From positions 1,922,001-1,986,000 of the forward strand of contig CAWAHF010000004.1 in NCBI GenBank assembly GCA_963781805.1: a stretch of DNA of 64,000 nt, given 5' to 3'. Position numbers and translations under genes: made by a program. Positions 44,295 through 53,718 of this stretch are shown here, piece by piece. This stretch comes from JAFGPL01 sp963781805 (GTDB lineage: Bacteria > Bacteroidota > Bacteroidia > Bacteroidales > UBA10428). Position 1 is the stretch's first letter; each line of letters starts with the position of its first letter. Below the pieces are notes generated by a model that worked only from the letters and a program-made list of their open reading frames with translations, did no database searches and was not told the DNA's origin.

Positions 44295-44822
44295 TTATTT
44301 GTCAGTAATTCCAAGTTTTTTCTTCACCAGCGGAAGTATATCAATGGTCTCAGGTGCATAATAAACCACAGCTCCCACACCGGGACCGATATCAAAAATG
44401 TAAGTAAAATCATTTTCCTTTGCAACCTGATCAACGGCATTCTTAGCTTTTTCCTGGATGGGTTTAAAAAGCTCCATACGCTGTTTATCATAATCCTGTT
44501 GAGCCTGTGACTGGAAATTTTGAATTCGTTCGCTTAATTCATTGAGCTCAGTTTCTTTAGTTGTTCGGATTAGATCAGACATTGTTTGACTATTATCCTG
44601 ATAAGTTTTTAATTTCTTATTAAATTCAACCTGCAGGTCTTCCAGGGTAGCCTGAAATTCCTGTTCAACCTTTTGCAGCTTTTTTGTGGCGCTGTCACTT
44701 TCCGGCATTGACATAATCAGTTTCTGACTATCAATGTGTCCAAGTTTAATAGGTTTCTGCGCAGATAAAGAAAAAGGCAAAACAATTAGTATGGCTAAAA
44801 AAAGTTTTCGTAAGCTTTTCAT
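44295..44822 (-). CDS. OmpH/Skp family periplasmic chaperone, copy 2
   Basis: A 175-residue protein with a signal peptide (cleavage near LSAQK, residues 18-22). A long central coiled coil, about residues 45-130, is rich in Glu, Lys and Gln (QKVEQEFQATLEDLQVEF). Skp-type ends include LGHIDSQKLIMSMPESDS. Skp holds unfolded outer-membrane barrel proteins on the way to BamA. It lies directly downstream of a second ompH and bamA in an outer-membrane assembly operon. A terminator hairpin closes the run on its left side. Confidence 0.92.
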   Translation of the reverse strand: MKSLRKLFLAILIVLPFSLSAQKPIKLGHIDSQKLIMSMPESDSATKKLQKVEQEFQATLEDLQVEFNKKLKTYQDNSQTMSDLIRTTKETELNELSERIQNFQSQAQQDYDKQRMELFKPIQEKAKNAVDQVAKENDFTYIFDIGPGVGAVVYYAPETIDILPLVKKKLGITDK

Positions 44823-44904
44823 TCGTTTTAATTTTACTTATATTCTGATTAATAATAAATTATAGCTTAAAATCGGGTTGATTAAAAAATACAAATGTAT
44901 GAAA

Positions 44905-45420
44905 TTAATTTTTATATCCTAATTTTTGAAGTACTTCATCACTCACGTCATACTTAGGATTGAAATATAACATGGTGGGACCACTTGAAGTATCGAAAAT
45001 TACTGCATAACCATTTTCGGTGGCAATATCTTTTACAGCCTGATAAATATCATCCTGGATGGGTTTAATCAGCTCCTGTCTTTTCTGAAAGAGAGTTCCA
45101 TCCTGGCCAAAATATTTTTTTTGCAAATCCTTCACGGCTTTTTCCTTGTTAACAATATTATCTTCCCGTTTCTGTCTCATATCCTCTGTCAGTAAAACCT
45201 TTTCAGCCTGATAATCCTTATACATTTTATCTATTTCAGCATATTGGGCTTCAACTTCTTTTTGCCATTCTGCCGAAAGATTGTCAAGTTTTTCCTGTGC
45301 TGCTTTGTATGATGGAATATTGCCTAAAATGTATTCCGTGTCGACGAAAGCATATTTCTGACCTAATACCAAACCGCTAAAGAAGGTTGATATTGCGAGA
45401 ACAAAGAGTATCTTTTTCAT
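44905..45420 (-). CDS. OmpH/Skp family periplasmic chaperone, copy 1
   Basis: A 171-residue chaperone begun at ATG 45418-45420 (MKKILFVLAISTFF), with a signal peptide ending VLGQK. The start is chosen over an upstream codon that would add eight residues before the signal peptide. A coiled coil of about residues 40-125 contains AAQEKLDNLSAEWQKEVEAQ. The final domain KYDVSDEVLQKLGY resembles other Bacteroidota OmpH proteins. It lies 86 bp downstream of bamA. The pair of ompH copies is clearly diverged. Confidence 0.92.
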   Translation of the reverse strand: MKKILFVLAISTFFSGLVLGQKYAFVDTEYILGNIPSYKAAQEKLDNLSAEWQKEVEAQYAEIDKMYKDYQAEKVLLTEDMRQKREDNIVNKEKAVKDLQKKYFGQDGTLFQKRQELIKPIQDDIYQAVKDIATENGYAVIFDTSSGPTMLYFNPKYDVSDEVLQKLGYKN

Positions 45421-45506
45421 GTTATTAATTTTTAAATTTAACAAGTCTTTTATCTGGTATTACAAATATAATACCAAATTCTTATCAGGCTATTTGATTG
45501 AACTAA

Positions 45507-48065
45507 TTAAAATTGTTGTCCCATGGTAAAGTGGAATTGACTACCGTGATGAAGATTATTTTCACCCGGTTGCTGATCAAACCCATAACCCCAATCTACT
45601 CCAAGCAAACCAAACATAGGCAGAAAGGCACGTATACCTATACCCGCAGAACGCTTAATTAGAAATGGATTAAACTCTTTGAAACTTGACCAGGCATTTC
45701 CTCCTTCGAGAAATACTTCCCCATAAATGGTTGCAGATTCACTTGTGGTGAACGGATATCTCAATTCAACCGTATATTTTGTATATATATTCCCATTGTC
45801 AATTTGTCTGTATTGACCGTCGCTACTTGCTATTCTTGAAGTCGGAGTTAAACTTCCCTCATCATATCCTCTAAGCGCAACAATATCATTTCCATAATAA
45901 TAATTGCTGTAATTCATTCCACTACCGCCTACATCAAACTTCTCAAAAGGAGCATATCCGATTTTCTTGTTATAGTAGCCCAGTAATCCGAATTCAGCTT
46001 TGGTGGCAAGTACAAGATCCCCGATAAGCGTCGTATACCATGCGCTTTTAAAAGTCCATTTATGGTATTCGATCAGGCTGAATTTTCTTTTTATTTCTTC
46101 ACCCCTGACGCTATCTGCACTCATATTTGCAGATTCTGAAGGAGATAATTTCCAGAATTCATTTTTCCTGAACAAAGAATATGGAGGTGTTAACTGTATT
46201 GTTAAACTAAACATTGAACCCTGCCTCGGATAGATCGGCTGGTCCTGAGAGCTTCTGCTAATGGTGGTTTTAAAACTAATGGTATTCGCCACACCATTTG
46301 TCAGGAAAAAGTCGGTGGTCCAGTTTTTAAGACTGTAACGCTGAAATCCGATTTCGTTATATAAAACAAAATAATCATCCGGCCATTTCAGACTATGCCC
46401 AAGCCCTACGGAAGCCCCATAAATTTTGAAGTGTCCGTCTACATTCTGAAGACTTGTATATGAATAAGGTTTCATCGCAGAATGAAACAATGAAACCGAA
46501 AAATTATTACGTTTTTTCCCGCCAAACCATGGTTCTACAAACGACATATTATATCCCTGATAATACCGGCCGTTTGATTGTGCTCTTATGGATAATGTTT
46601 GTCCGTCACCTGTTGGAACAGGTCTCCATTCTTTCCCATTCAATAAATTCCTGACAGAGAAGTTTGAGAATTTTACACCTACAGTACCGACAAATCCAAA
46701 TCCTCCCCAGCCACCCGATACTTCAAGTTGATCATTTGCACGCTCTTCGAGCTGATACTCCAAATCAACCGTTCCGTTTGCCGGATTTGGAATCGGATTA
46801 GGTACAATCTTTTCCGGATCGAAATGTCCCAGTGTAGCCAGTTCTCTCACAGATCGTATAATATCTGACTTACTGAACAATTCTCCCGGTCGCGTGCGCA
46901 ATTCTCTTCTTACAACATGTTCGTTTGTTTTGGTATTCCCTTTAATGATAATATCATTTATAGTAGCTGGCTTACCTTCATAAATACGCATTTCCAAATC
47001 CACTGAGTCATTTTCAATATTTACTTCAACCGGATCGATTGAGAAAAACAAATATCCATTGTCCATATATAATGATGTAATAGCATCGGGATCCGTTTGC
47101 AATCGTTTCTCCATCTGGTTTTGATCATAAATATCTCCCTTCTTGAAACCAAGCAACCGACTGAGAATTTCTGTCGGATATTGGGTATTCCCAATCCATC
47201 TGATACTCCTGATATAATATTGTTTACCTTCCTCAAGGTTAATAGTGAGCGCAAGTCTTTTATCATTCAAAGGTTTAAGACTGGTACTGAGTATCTGAGC
47301 ATCACGGTAACCATTTTCATTGTAAAAAGACAATAACTTTTCTTTATCTTCCCTGAAATCGGCTTCTATATATTTGGAAGTTTTGAATATGTTTAAATTC
47401 TTTTTCTTGGTCTTTTTCATAATCCGGCGGAGTTTTTTATCATCGAATCTCTCGTTTCCCTGAAAAATGATATCTCCTATTTTTACCTTGCTTCCTTTAT
47501 CAACGGTTATATCCAAATGAACCTTGTTAAAAGCTGCCGTATCTTCGACAGGCACAACAGTTGTTTCAATATTGTAATATCCTTTACCAATATAATGTTT
47601 CTGGAGGAGGGTCTTCACATTATTGATTACATTATCGGTTACCTGACTCCCCGGTTTAAGTTCAATCATATCATTCAGGTCGGTAATTTCTGATTTTCTT
47701 ACTCCGTGAAAATTCACCTTTGATAACCTGGGTCTCTCAACCAGATAAAACTGAAGGTAAATTGAATCTCCCTCTATTTTGTCAACAAGCAACTTTACAT
47801 CGGAAAAAAGTCCGTGTTTCCAGAATTTTTCAATGGCCTGGGTAACTTCATCACCGGGAATAGTAACAACATCGCCTTTTTTAAGACCTGAAAGATTTAC
47901 CAAGACCTGTGGTTGCAAATACTTTACTCCGGTAATCCGGATATCGGCAATAGTATAATCTCGTTGTTGAGAATAATCTATGTACTGATAGTCTTTAAAA
48001 TCAAAATCCTGCGCACAAATATCAAGGCCGATTATTAAGAAAACTGTAATAAAAATATGTTTCAT
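45507..48065 (-). CDS. bamA: Outer-membrane protein assembly factor BamA
   Basis: An 852-residue Omp85 protein. After a signal peptide (about residues 1-18, ending DICAQ) there are five POTRA domains (about 35-430). Landmarks are ADIRITGVKYLQPQVLVNLS, LSKVNFHGVRKSEITDLNDM, KIGDIIFQGNERFDDKKLRR, YYIRSIRWIGNTQYPTEI and TINDIIIKGNTKTNEHVV. A 16-stranded barrel follows with VGGSGMNYSNYYYGNDIVAL and the C-terminal HFTMGQQF. BamA inserts barrel proteins into the outer membrane. It is flanked by uppS on one side and two ompH genes on the other, in one transcript direction. Confidence 0.96.
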   Translation of the reverse strand: MKHIFITVFLIIGLDICAQDFDFKDYQYIDYSQQRDYTIADIRITGVKYLQPQVLVNLSGLKKGDVVTIPGDEVTQAIEKFWKHGLFSDVKLLVDKIEGDSIYLQFYLVERPRLSKVNFHGVRKSEITDLNDMIELKPGSQVTDNVINNVKTLLQKHYIGKGYYNIETTVVPVEDTAAFNKVHLDITVDKGSKVKIGDIIFQGNERFDDKKLRRIMKKTKKKNLNIFKTSKYIEADFREDKEKLLSFYNENGYRDAQILSTSLKPLNDKRLALTINLEEGKQYYIRSIRWIGNTQYPTEILSRLLGFKKGDIYDQNQMEKRLQTDPDAITSLYMDNGYLFFSIDPVEVNIENDSVDLEMRIYEGKPATINDIIIKGNTKTNEHVVRRELRTRPGELFSKSDIIRSVRELATLGHFDPEKIVPNPIPNPANGTVDLEYQLEERANDQLEVSGGWGGFGFVGTVGVKFSNFSVRNLLNGKEWRPVPTGDGQTLSIRAQSNGRYYQGYNMSFVEPWFGGKKRNNFSVSLFHSAMKPYSYTSLQNVDGHFKIYGASVGLGHSLKWPDDYFVLYNEIGFQRYSLKNWTTDFFLTNGVANTISFKTTISRSSQDQPIYPRQGSMFSLTIQLTPPYSLFRKNEFWKLSPSESANMSADSVRGEEIKRKFSLIEYHKWTFKSAWYTTLIGDLVLATKAEFGLLGYYNKKIGYAPFEKFDVGGSGMNYSNYYYGNDIVALRGYDEGSLTPTSRIASSDGQYRQIDNGNIYTKYTVELRYPFTTSESATIYGEVFLEGGNAWSSFKEFNPFLIKRSAGIGIRAFLPMFGLLGVDWGYGFDQQPGENNLHHGSQFHFTMGQQF

Positions 48066-48071
48066 TCGATT

Positions 48072-48833
48072 TCAACAATTAACATTTAGATCTTTTTGTA
48101 CTTGTAAACTGGTTTTTCCAAATCTTCTTTCCCTGGATTGAAAACTAACAATTGCCTCATAAAAGTTCTCTCTTCGAAAATCGGGCCAGAGTGTATTTGT
48201 GAAATATAGTTCTGTGTATGCCATTTGCCATAATAAAAAATTACTTAACCTGAACTCTCCACTGGTACGGATAAGCAGTTCGGGATCAGGAAAACCTGCT
48301 GTGCTTAAAAATTGTTCGAACAATTTGGCATCAATATCTGCCGCACTAATTTCATTCTTTTCAATTTTTTGAGCGATTTGTCGTACCGTATTTACAATCT
48401 CCCATCTTGAACTGTAGCTCAGAGCAAGTACCAGATTGAGGCCAGTACAGTGTGTTGTTTTATGGATAGCATCATGGAGTTTAGCGGCAACAGAATTAGG
48501 GAGACTTTCAGTGTTGCCGATTGACCATAATTTTACATTATTATCAAGAAGTGTTTTGGTTTCCTTATTAATGGTGGTAACCAACAGAGACATTAATGCA
48601 TTTATTTCAGGTTGTGGTCTGTTCCAGTTTTCGGTGGAAAAAGCATAAAGCGTAAGATATTTCAGGCCCAGTTCGGCAGCGGCTTCGACAGTATCTCTAA
48701 CAGCAGCAACTCCATTCCGGTGTCCGAATATTCGTTGGTTGCCGCGCTGTTGTGCCCATCTTCCGTTACCATCCATAATAATAGCAATGTGACGGGGAAG
48801 TTTATCTTTATTTACCTTTTCTTTAAGAGACAT
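48072..48833 (-). CDS. uppS: Isoprenyl transferase (undecaprenyl diphosphate synthase)
   Basis: A 253-residue cis-prenyltransferase begun at ATG 48831-48833 (MSLKEKVNKDK). A longer frame would need TTG and overlap the upstream gene. Motifs: IAIIMDGNGRWAQQRG with catalytic Asp, FGHRNGVAAVRDTVE, LYAFSTENWNRP and RTSGEFRLSNFLLWQMAY. It makes the C55 lipid carrier for peptidoglycan and O-antigen synthesis. It sits 6 bp upstream of bamA and 11 bp downstream of a DUF6089-like gene, so all are probably one operon. Confidence 0.95.
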   Translation of the reverse strand: MSLKEKVNKDKLPRHIAIIMDGNGRWAQQRGNQRIFGHRNGVAAVRDTVEAAAELGLKYLTLYAFSTENWNRPQPEINALMSLLVTTINKETKTLLDNNVKLWSIGNTESLPNSVAAKLHDAIHKTTHCTGLNLVLALSYSSRWEIVNTVRQIAQKIEKNEISAADIDAKLFEQFLSTAGFPDPELLIRTSGEFRLSNFLLWQMAYTELYFTNTLWPDFRRENFYEAIVSFQSRERRFGKTSLQVQKDLNVNC

Positions 48834-48844
48834 TTTAAAACCAT

Positions 48845-49534
48845 TTATTGGGAATAAGCCGGACAATCGACTGCAAATTTAAAAAACTTATAAGTAATAA
48901 AAATGCCTGCGAAGGAATACCAGTCATTATTATGAAATAAAGATGTTTCACCGCTTGGATTAATCAGAAAATCAACGCGATCGCTAAATGTTTTTCTGAA
49001 GCTCCACTCCAAACCAGCACTGACTTTTCGGTTTATATTCATTTTGAATCCTATTCCAAAAGGAATTGTCATATGTGGTACCGGATTTTTAATGCCATCG
49101 TAACTGGTACTGGCATTCGACGAAGTAATGACTGAATAACCTACTCCACCCGATACATAGGGTGTTGATTCCCAATTTCCGGAATTTGGCACATAAGGCA
49201 GAAAATTAAACTCAAACTGTATTGTACCGTCTATCAACGAGGTATTAAATTGCACAGGTTGTGTCTGACGATCCGAATGATACATCGTTGGAAAATCAGT
49301 ATCGCTTCCTGAAAGATAGGCATAATAGCCATTTAGCCTGATTGAATAGTGTTTATTAAAATTCAATCTGTACAGGATACCTAACGAGGGTCTTGGCCGA
49401 TAAAAATGCTTGTTTGGATTGATATCTCCCATATAATATGCTGTTCCCCCAAACATACCCAAATTGGCATTACGCTGAGAAAACGACATGAGAGAATAAA
49501 GAAGAAAAAGAATTAAAAAAAATGTTTTTTTCAT
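48845..49534 (-). CDS. DUF6089-like outer-membrane beta-barrel protein
   Basis: A 229-residue protein begun at ATG 49532-49534, with a signal peptide (about residues 1-18, ending SFSQRN). The rest has the pattern of an eight-stranded outer-membrane barrel (FGGTAYYMGDINPNKHFY, RPSLGILYRLNFNKHYSI, VGYSVITSSNAS). It matches the DUF6089 family that stands beside uppS and bamA in many Bacteroidota. It probably has an outer-membrane structural role, but its function is unknown. The longer GTG frame adds only non-signal residues. Confidence 0.82.
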   Translation of the reverse strand: MKKTFFLILFLLYSLMSFSQRNANLGMFGGTAYYMGDINPNKHFYRPRPSLGILYRLNFNKHYSIRLNGYYAYLSGSDTDFPTMYHSDRQTQPVQFNTSLIDGTIQFEFNFLPYVPNSGNWESTPYVSGGVGYSVITSSNASTSYDGIKNPVPHMTIPFGIGFKMNINRKVSAGLEWSFRKTFSDRVDFLINPSGETSLFHNNDWYSFAGIFITYKFFKFAVDCPAYSQ

Positions 49535-49647
49535 GTAAGTAAAATATGTACGCACATTTTTAACGAAAATATTCAGTATTTAGCGCGCAATATCAGAATT
49601 TTTCCCAATATTTCATAAAAAAAGTTAAGTCTGCCGGGAAATCTTTT

Positions 49648-50415
49648 TTAACGTAAAGCTCTTCTCCACTTCCTGTCTAAAAAAAGCGGAATATTTCTTC
49701 GGGAAGTTTTAAGTTTATATGCTAAATAAAATGTTGTTAACCAGTAAACATCGTTACTTTTTGATGCTTTGGGCTGTATACCGTCGAGAAAGTCAGAAAA
49801 TACATATCGCGGACCAATCTCATATCCGAATACAATTTTATCACTGAAAATATATTTAAAACCAATACCAACAGGCACCGCTAGTGTAAATCCACTTTCT
49901 TTGGATTTATCTGTCGGTCTGGGCTGAAAATCATATACTGCTCTATAATAAAGCCCTGCAAGACCTCCGTATGCATAAATACCAAATGTTGAATAATCAT
50001 TCAGCATTCCCCGACGGTTATAAATTGCAACAGACTTGTATCTCCGTTGTTCTTTTTTAATATAATATTCTGCAGTAACAGCGGGTTCAATTAAATGCGT
50101 ATTCGATTTGAAACCATCCGTTCCCGGAATTCTTTCATTTGTTATATCCTGCGAGTGGCCATACCCATAGGCTAATCCAAATTTTCCGGAAAAGGCATGT
50201 GAAAATTTATATCTTAAACCAAAATATACATTGGGGCGGGTAAAATCCATATGTAAACCTAGCAGACTTTCTGTGTTGGATACACCCAAATCGGTAAACA
50301 GATTTAGTGTACCTATTCCTGCAATAGCTTCATACCGTTTCAATTTCCATCGCTGTGAAATGCCCGTATTCAGCAAAAAACAAGTGAATAATGTATATAG
50401 AATGACTTTTTTCAT
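49648..50415 (-). CDS. Second outer-membrane beta-barrel protein, DUF6089-like
   Basis: A 255-residue protein begun at ATG 50413-50415 (MKKVILYTLFTCFLL), with a signal peptide ending GISQRW. Barrel-type repeats include GLRYKFSHAFSGKFGLAYGY and IGFKYIFSDKIVFGYEIGPR. It is related in layout to the following DUF6089-like gene but clearly diverged. Probably an outer-membrane protein co-expressed with the uppS-bamA operon; 113 bp separate it from the next gene. No catalytic motif is seen. Confidence 0.75.
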   Translation of the reverse strand: MKKVILYTLFTCFLLNTGISQRWKLKRYEAIAGIGTLNLFTDLGVSNTESLLGLHMDFTRPNVYFGLRYKFSHAFSGKFGLAYGYGHSQDITNERIPGTDGFKSNTHLIEPAVTAEYYIKKEQRRYKSVAIYNRRGMLNDYSTFGIYAYGGLAGLYYRAVYDFQPRPTDKSKESGFTLAVPVGIGFKYIFSDKIVFGYEIGPRYVFSDFLDGIQPKASKSNDVYWLTTFYLAYKLKTSRRNIPLFLDRKWRRALR

Positions 50416-50558
50416 AAATCTTTGCCTTTCCGCTTCAAAGTTAGGCAATGTATTTTGAATAACGAAATTTGGCCAAAAATAGTTATGTTATTAAATTTAT
50501 TACTTTTTTTAATTATTACAAACATTTTATCGGGTTCTCTTAACACATGCTCCTAAAT

Positions 50559-51437
50559 CTAATTTCTTTTGTCTACCCCCCACATCAGTTTATTTCTGAT
50601 AGTGGAATAAAAACTGTTGTTTGGAAGTTTAACCATTTTAAGGGTAAAATCAGCTTTGCATATTTTAAATTCAACAGGTTGGTCAACTTCTATCATTCTG
50701 GAATCTGCTGTAATTTGTATTTGTTTTTGCCTGGCTGTAGCTCTGAGAGTTATTACCAAATCGTCGGGAATAATAATAGGTCGTACGGTAAGATTATGTG
50801 ACGCAATAGGAGCCAGAATCAGGTTGCCCGAACCCGGCAGCATAATTGGTCCTCCCGCGCTTAAAGAATAGGCCGTAGAGCCTGTTGCGGTTGAAACAAT
50901 CAAACCATCGGTCCAATAAGTATTCATAAACTCATCATTCAAAAAAGCATCAATGGTTATCATTGATGAGCCTTTTTTCTGGATGGTTATCTCGTTAAGT
51001 GCAAAATTATGGTCGCCAATTATATTTTCAGGCGACAAAAACTTCAACAGGCTGCGAAGTTCAATATCAAATTTATTGTTAAAGATGGCATCGAATGAAC
51101 CTTTAATTTCATCTTTAGAAATATTTGCAAGAAAACCAAGCCTGCCGGAATTAATCCCGATAACCGGCACATCATTTTTAAGCGCATATGGTATGGTTTC
51201 CAGAAAAGTGCCATCTCCGCCAATGCTGATAATAAATGAAACATCGGCAGGGAATTTTTCAGGACTTTCAAATTCATTGAGACTAATTTCCTGCGTTTGA
51301 TTGCATGTATGGATGTACTTAAGAAAAGGTTTATAAATAATAATTTCAACGCCTGCTTTTTTTAAAATATCAAAAACCTGCAGGATATAAACCAAAAAAT
51401 CCGGGCTGAAAGTTCTTCCGTAGATGGCAATCTTCAT
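50559..51437 (-). CDS. nadK: NAD kinase
   Basis: A 292-residue enzyme that phosphorylates NAD to NADP. Motifs: SIGGDGTFLETIPYALK (GGDGT), PVIGINSGRLGFLANI, and the NAD-binding VSTATGSTAYSLSAGGPIM. Length is normal for bacterial NadK. It is followed upstream by a CBS-domain protein 18 bp away on the same strand, which may sense adenine nucleotides. The gene lies in the conserved Bacteroidota cluster with pdxJ, CBS and the envelope genes. Confidence 0.95.
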   Translation of the reverse strand: MKIAIYGRTFSPDFLVYILQVFDILKKAGVEIIIYKPFLKYIHTCNQTQEISLNEFESPEKFPADVSFIISIGGDGTFLETIPYALKNDVPVIGINSGRLGFLANISKDEIKGSFDAIFNNKFDIELRSLLKFLSPENIIGDHNFALNEITIQKKGSSMITIDAFLNDEFMNTYWTDGLIVSTATGSTAYSLSAGGPIMLPGSGNLILAPIASHNLTVRPIIIPDDLVITLRATARQKQIQITADSRMIEVDQPVEFKICKADFTLKMVKLPNNSFYSTIRNKLMWGVDKRN

Positions 51438-51455
51438 AACTCTGTCGGGGGCAAA

Positions 51456-52121
51456 TTAAATGTTCAGATATTTCATAAACAAATCATAGCGGTTTTCATA
51501 CAATGAATCCATATTGTTTTCATTCATAAACGAAGCTTTGATGGTATAGTTATACCTGTTAAAAGTTTGAATTATCGATGATAAATCCGTATGGTTTATT
51601 TTTAACGATATTTCCATCTTTGTTGAAAGTGAATGAGATGTGATATACATACTTAAAATTTTTGCATCATTACTTTCTACAATCTGGGCTATCTGGGTAA
51701 GAGAATAATCATTGGTATTGATATCGAGAACCAGGATTCCACCCGGTTGTTTTATGGCAGACATATCGGCAAAATAATGAAGCAAATCGGTTAATGTAAT
51801 CAATCCCTGGTAATGATTATGTTGATCAAGTACCGGAATAACGGTAAGCATCATTCTCGAGGCAAGTTCCATTACCTCATAGATATGTTGATCACCTGTA
51901 ACATACGGACTGAATAGAGATAGTGTATGATTACCAATGGGTTCTTCCGACATGTTCATGTCATAGATATCTTTATCGGATATCAGACCAAGAAAATCCT
52001 CGTTATTTACAATCGGCAAATGAGAAATCCGAAAAATGTCCATCCAGTAGAGCGCTTTCTGACCACTATCTGAAGTCTTTAAAGCCGGTATAACATCTGA
52101 AATTAAATCTTTTGCATACAT
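51456..52121 (-). CDS. CBS-domain pair protein
   Basis: A 221-residue soluble protein with two CBS domains: about residues 5-60 (ISDVIPALKTSDSGQKALYW, LPIVNNEDFLGLISDKDIYD) and about 70-125 (HIYEVMELASRMMLTVIPVL, YQGLITLTDLLHYFADMS). A C-terminal part of about 85 residues looks ACT-like (GILVLDINTNDYSLTQIAQI). CBS pairs bind adenosine compounds. It lies between nadK and the divergent pdxJ, a common Bacteroidota arrangement, but its target is unknown. Confidence 0.88.
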   Translation of the reverse strand: MYAKDLISDVIPALKTSDSGQKALYWMDIFRISHLPIVNNEDFLGLISDKDIYDMNMSEEPIGNHTLSLFSPYVTGDQHIYEVMELASRMMLTVIPVLDQHNHYQGLITLTDLLHYFADMSAIKQPGGILVLDINTNDYSLTQIAQIVESNDAKILSMYITSHSLSTKMEISLKINHTDLSSIIQTFNRYNYTIKASFMNENNMDSLYENRYDLFMKYLNI

Positions 52122-52195
52122 GATGCTTTACTTAAATTAAAATACGCTTAAATTTGTACTTTTTGTTGCCTAGCAACCAAATTAATACAAGGCTA

Positions 52196-52909
52196 ATGAC
52201 CAGATTAAGTGTAAATATAAACAAAATTGCAACAATTAGGAATGCCAGAGGTGGAAATATTCCCGATGTAGTGAAGGCCGCAATAGACTGCGAGCGTTTT
52301 GGAGCACAGGGTATAACAGTCCACCCCAGACCTGATGAGAGACATATCCGTTACCAGGACGTGCGAAATATCAGATCCGTAATAAAAACCGAATTTAATA
52401 TGGAAGGATACCCGCTTAAGAAATTCATAGATCTGGTGTTGGAAGTTAAACCCGACCAGGTTACCCTTGTTCCCGATCCTCCCGAAGCTATTACTTCAAA
52501 CCAGGGTTGGGATACTGTAAAAAACAAGGCATTTTTATTAGAGGTGGTTACCGAATTTAAAAGAAACGGTATCCGTACATCCATTTTTATCGATACCAAT
52601 CCGATAAATATTGAAAATGCTGCTCAAACAGGCACCGATCGCGTTGAATTGTATACCGAACCCTATGCAAACATTTTCCCCAAGGATAAAAAAAAGGCCA
52701 TTGCACCATTTATAATTGCTGCCAAAACAGCCGTGAAAGCAGGTCTTAATCTGAATGCCGGACATGATTTGAATCTTGATAATCTGAAATATTTCAAAGA
52801 GAATATTCCAAATCTTAGCGAGGTTTCGATTGGGCATGCCTTAATTTCAGATGCATTATACCAGGGACTTGAAAAAACTATTCAATTGTATCTTGAAGAA
52901 CTGAAATGA
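52196..52909 (+). CDS. pdxJ: Pyridoxine 5'-phosphate synthase
   Basis: A 237-residue TIM-barrel enzyme begun at ATG 52196 (MTRLSVNINKIATIRNARGG). It condenses 1-deoxyxylulose 5-phosphate with 3-amino-2-oxopropyl phosphate to pyridoxine 5'-phosphate in the DXP-dependent vitamin B6 pathway. Motifs: GITVHPRPDERHIRYQDV, DQVTLVPDPPEAITSNQGW and AGLNLNAGHDLNLDNL. A longer frame from ATG 52154 would add 14 residues not seen in the family. It overlaps the following hydrolase by ATGA (52906-52909), so they are coupled. Divergent from the CBS gene. Confidence 0.95.
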   Translation: MTRLSVNINKIATIRNARGGNIPDVVKAAIDCERFGAQGITVHPRPDERHIRYQDVRNIRSVIKTEFNMEGYPLKKFIDLVLEVKPDQVTLVPDPPEAITSNQGWDTVKNKAFLLEVVTEFKRNGIRTSIFIDTNPINIENAAQTGTDRVELYTEPYANIFPKDKKKAIAPFIIAAKTAVKAGLNLNAGHDLNLDNLKYFKENIPNLSEVSIGHALISDALYQGLEKTIQLYLEELK

Positions 52910-53718
52910 AATTATTTTTTCGAGAAACAGGAAAGGGCTGCCCACTCATAATTTTACACGGACTATATGGTGCATCTGATAATTGGGCAAGTTTTGCAAA
53001 GCATCTGGGTGAATATTTCAAAGTTTATATACCCGACCAACGGAACCACGGAAAGTCTCCTCATCATAAAGATCATTCCTATCAGGCACTTTGTGACGAT
53101 TTGATGGATTTCATACAAGATAATTCCATTGAGAATCCTGTATTGATTGGACATTCGATGGGGGGTAAAGTTGCAATGTACTTTGCAGCCAGGTATCCCG
53201 AAAAAACCAGGGCGCTTGTTGTCGTGGATATTTCGCCGAAAAGTTATTCAGAAGAATCTGAAAATAGCGCCAGATTCCTAAAACACAGTGATATTACAAG
53301 AATATTGGCTGAGTTACCCCTGGAAAATTTTAAAACCAGAGAGGATGCCGACAGGGAATTGTCAAAATATATCAAGCCGGAACGTGTCCGCCAATTTCTG
53401 TTAAAAAATCTGTCCCGGGAAAAATCCGGCGGTTTTACCTGGAAGATCAATATTGATGCTTTGAGAAATAACCTCGACCATATTTTCTCCGGTCTTGATA
53501 AAAGCATGATCAAAAAGGGAAATTATCCTGTAATGTTTGTTAAAGGAGCGATGTCGGATTATATAAATAAAGATGACTTCAGGCTGATATCAGAGTTATT
53601 TCCCAGTTCAGAAATCAGGATAATTCATGGTGCAGGCCATTGGATTCACGCAGAAAAACCCGATGAGCTCTTTGAACTGATTGTTGAATTTCTTAAAAAG
53701 AATCAACTCTGCAATTAA
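52906..53718 (+). CDS. Alpha/beta-fold hydrolase, YbfF-like
   Basis: A 270-residue esterase-type hydrolase. The oxyanion region is ILHGLYGASDNWASFAKHL, the nucleophile elbow VLIGHSMGGKVAMYFAAR, and the catalytic His is in IHGAGHWIHAEKPDEL. It is coupled by ATGA overlap to pdxJ, although no direct role in B6 synthesis is known. Its stop codon overlaps the end of the convergent exonuclease gene by 4 bp (53715-53718). Substrate unknown; small acyl esters are likely by family. Confidence 0.88.
   Translation: MKLFFRETGKGCPLIILHGLYGASDNWASFAKHLGEYFKVYIPDQRNHGKSPHHKDHSYQALCDDLMDFIQDNSIENPVLIGHSMGGKVAMYFAARYPEKTRALVVVDISPKSYSEESENSARFLKHSDITRILAELPLENFKTREDADRELSKYIKPERVRQFLLKNLSREKSGGFTWKINIDALRNNLDHIFSGLDKSMIKKGNYPVMFVKGAMSDYINKDDFRLISELFPSSEIRIIHGAGHWIHAEKPDELFELIVEFLKKNQLCN

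Noticed and set aside
51044..51349. Second minus-strand frame inside nadK
   Set aside because: It overlaps the NAD kinase core motifs in another frame and shows no family features.
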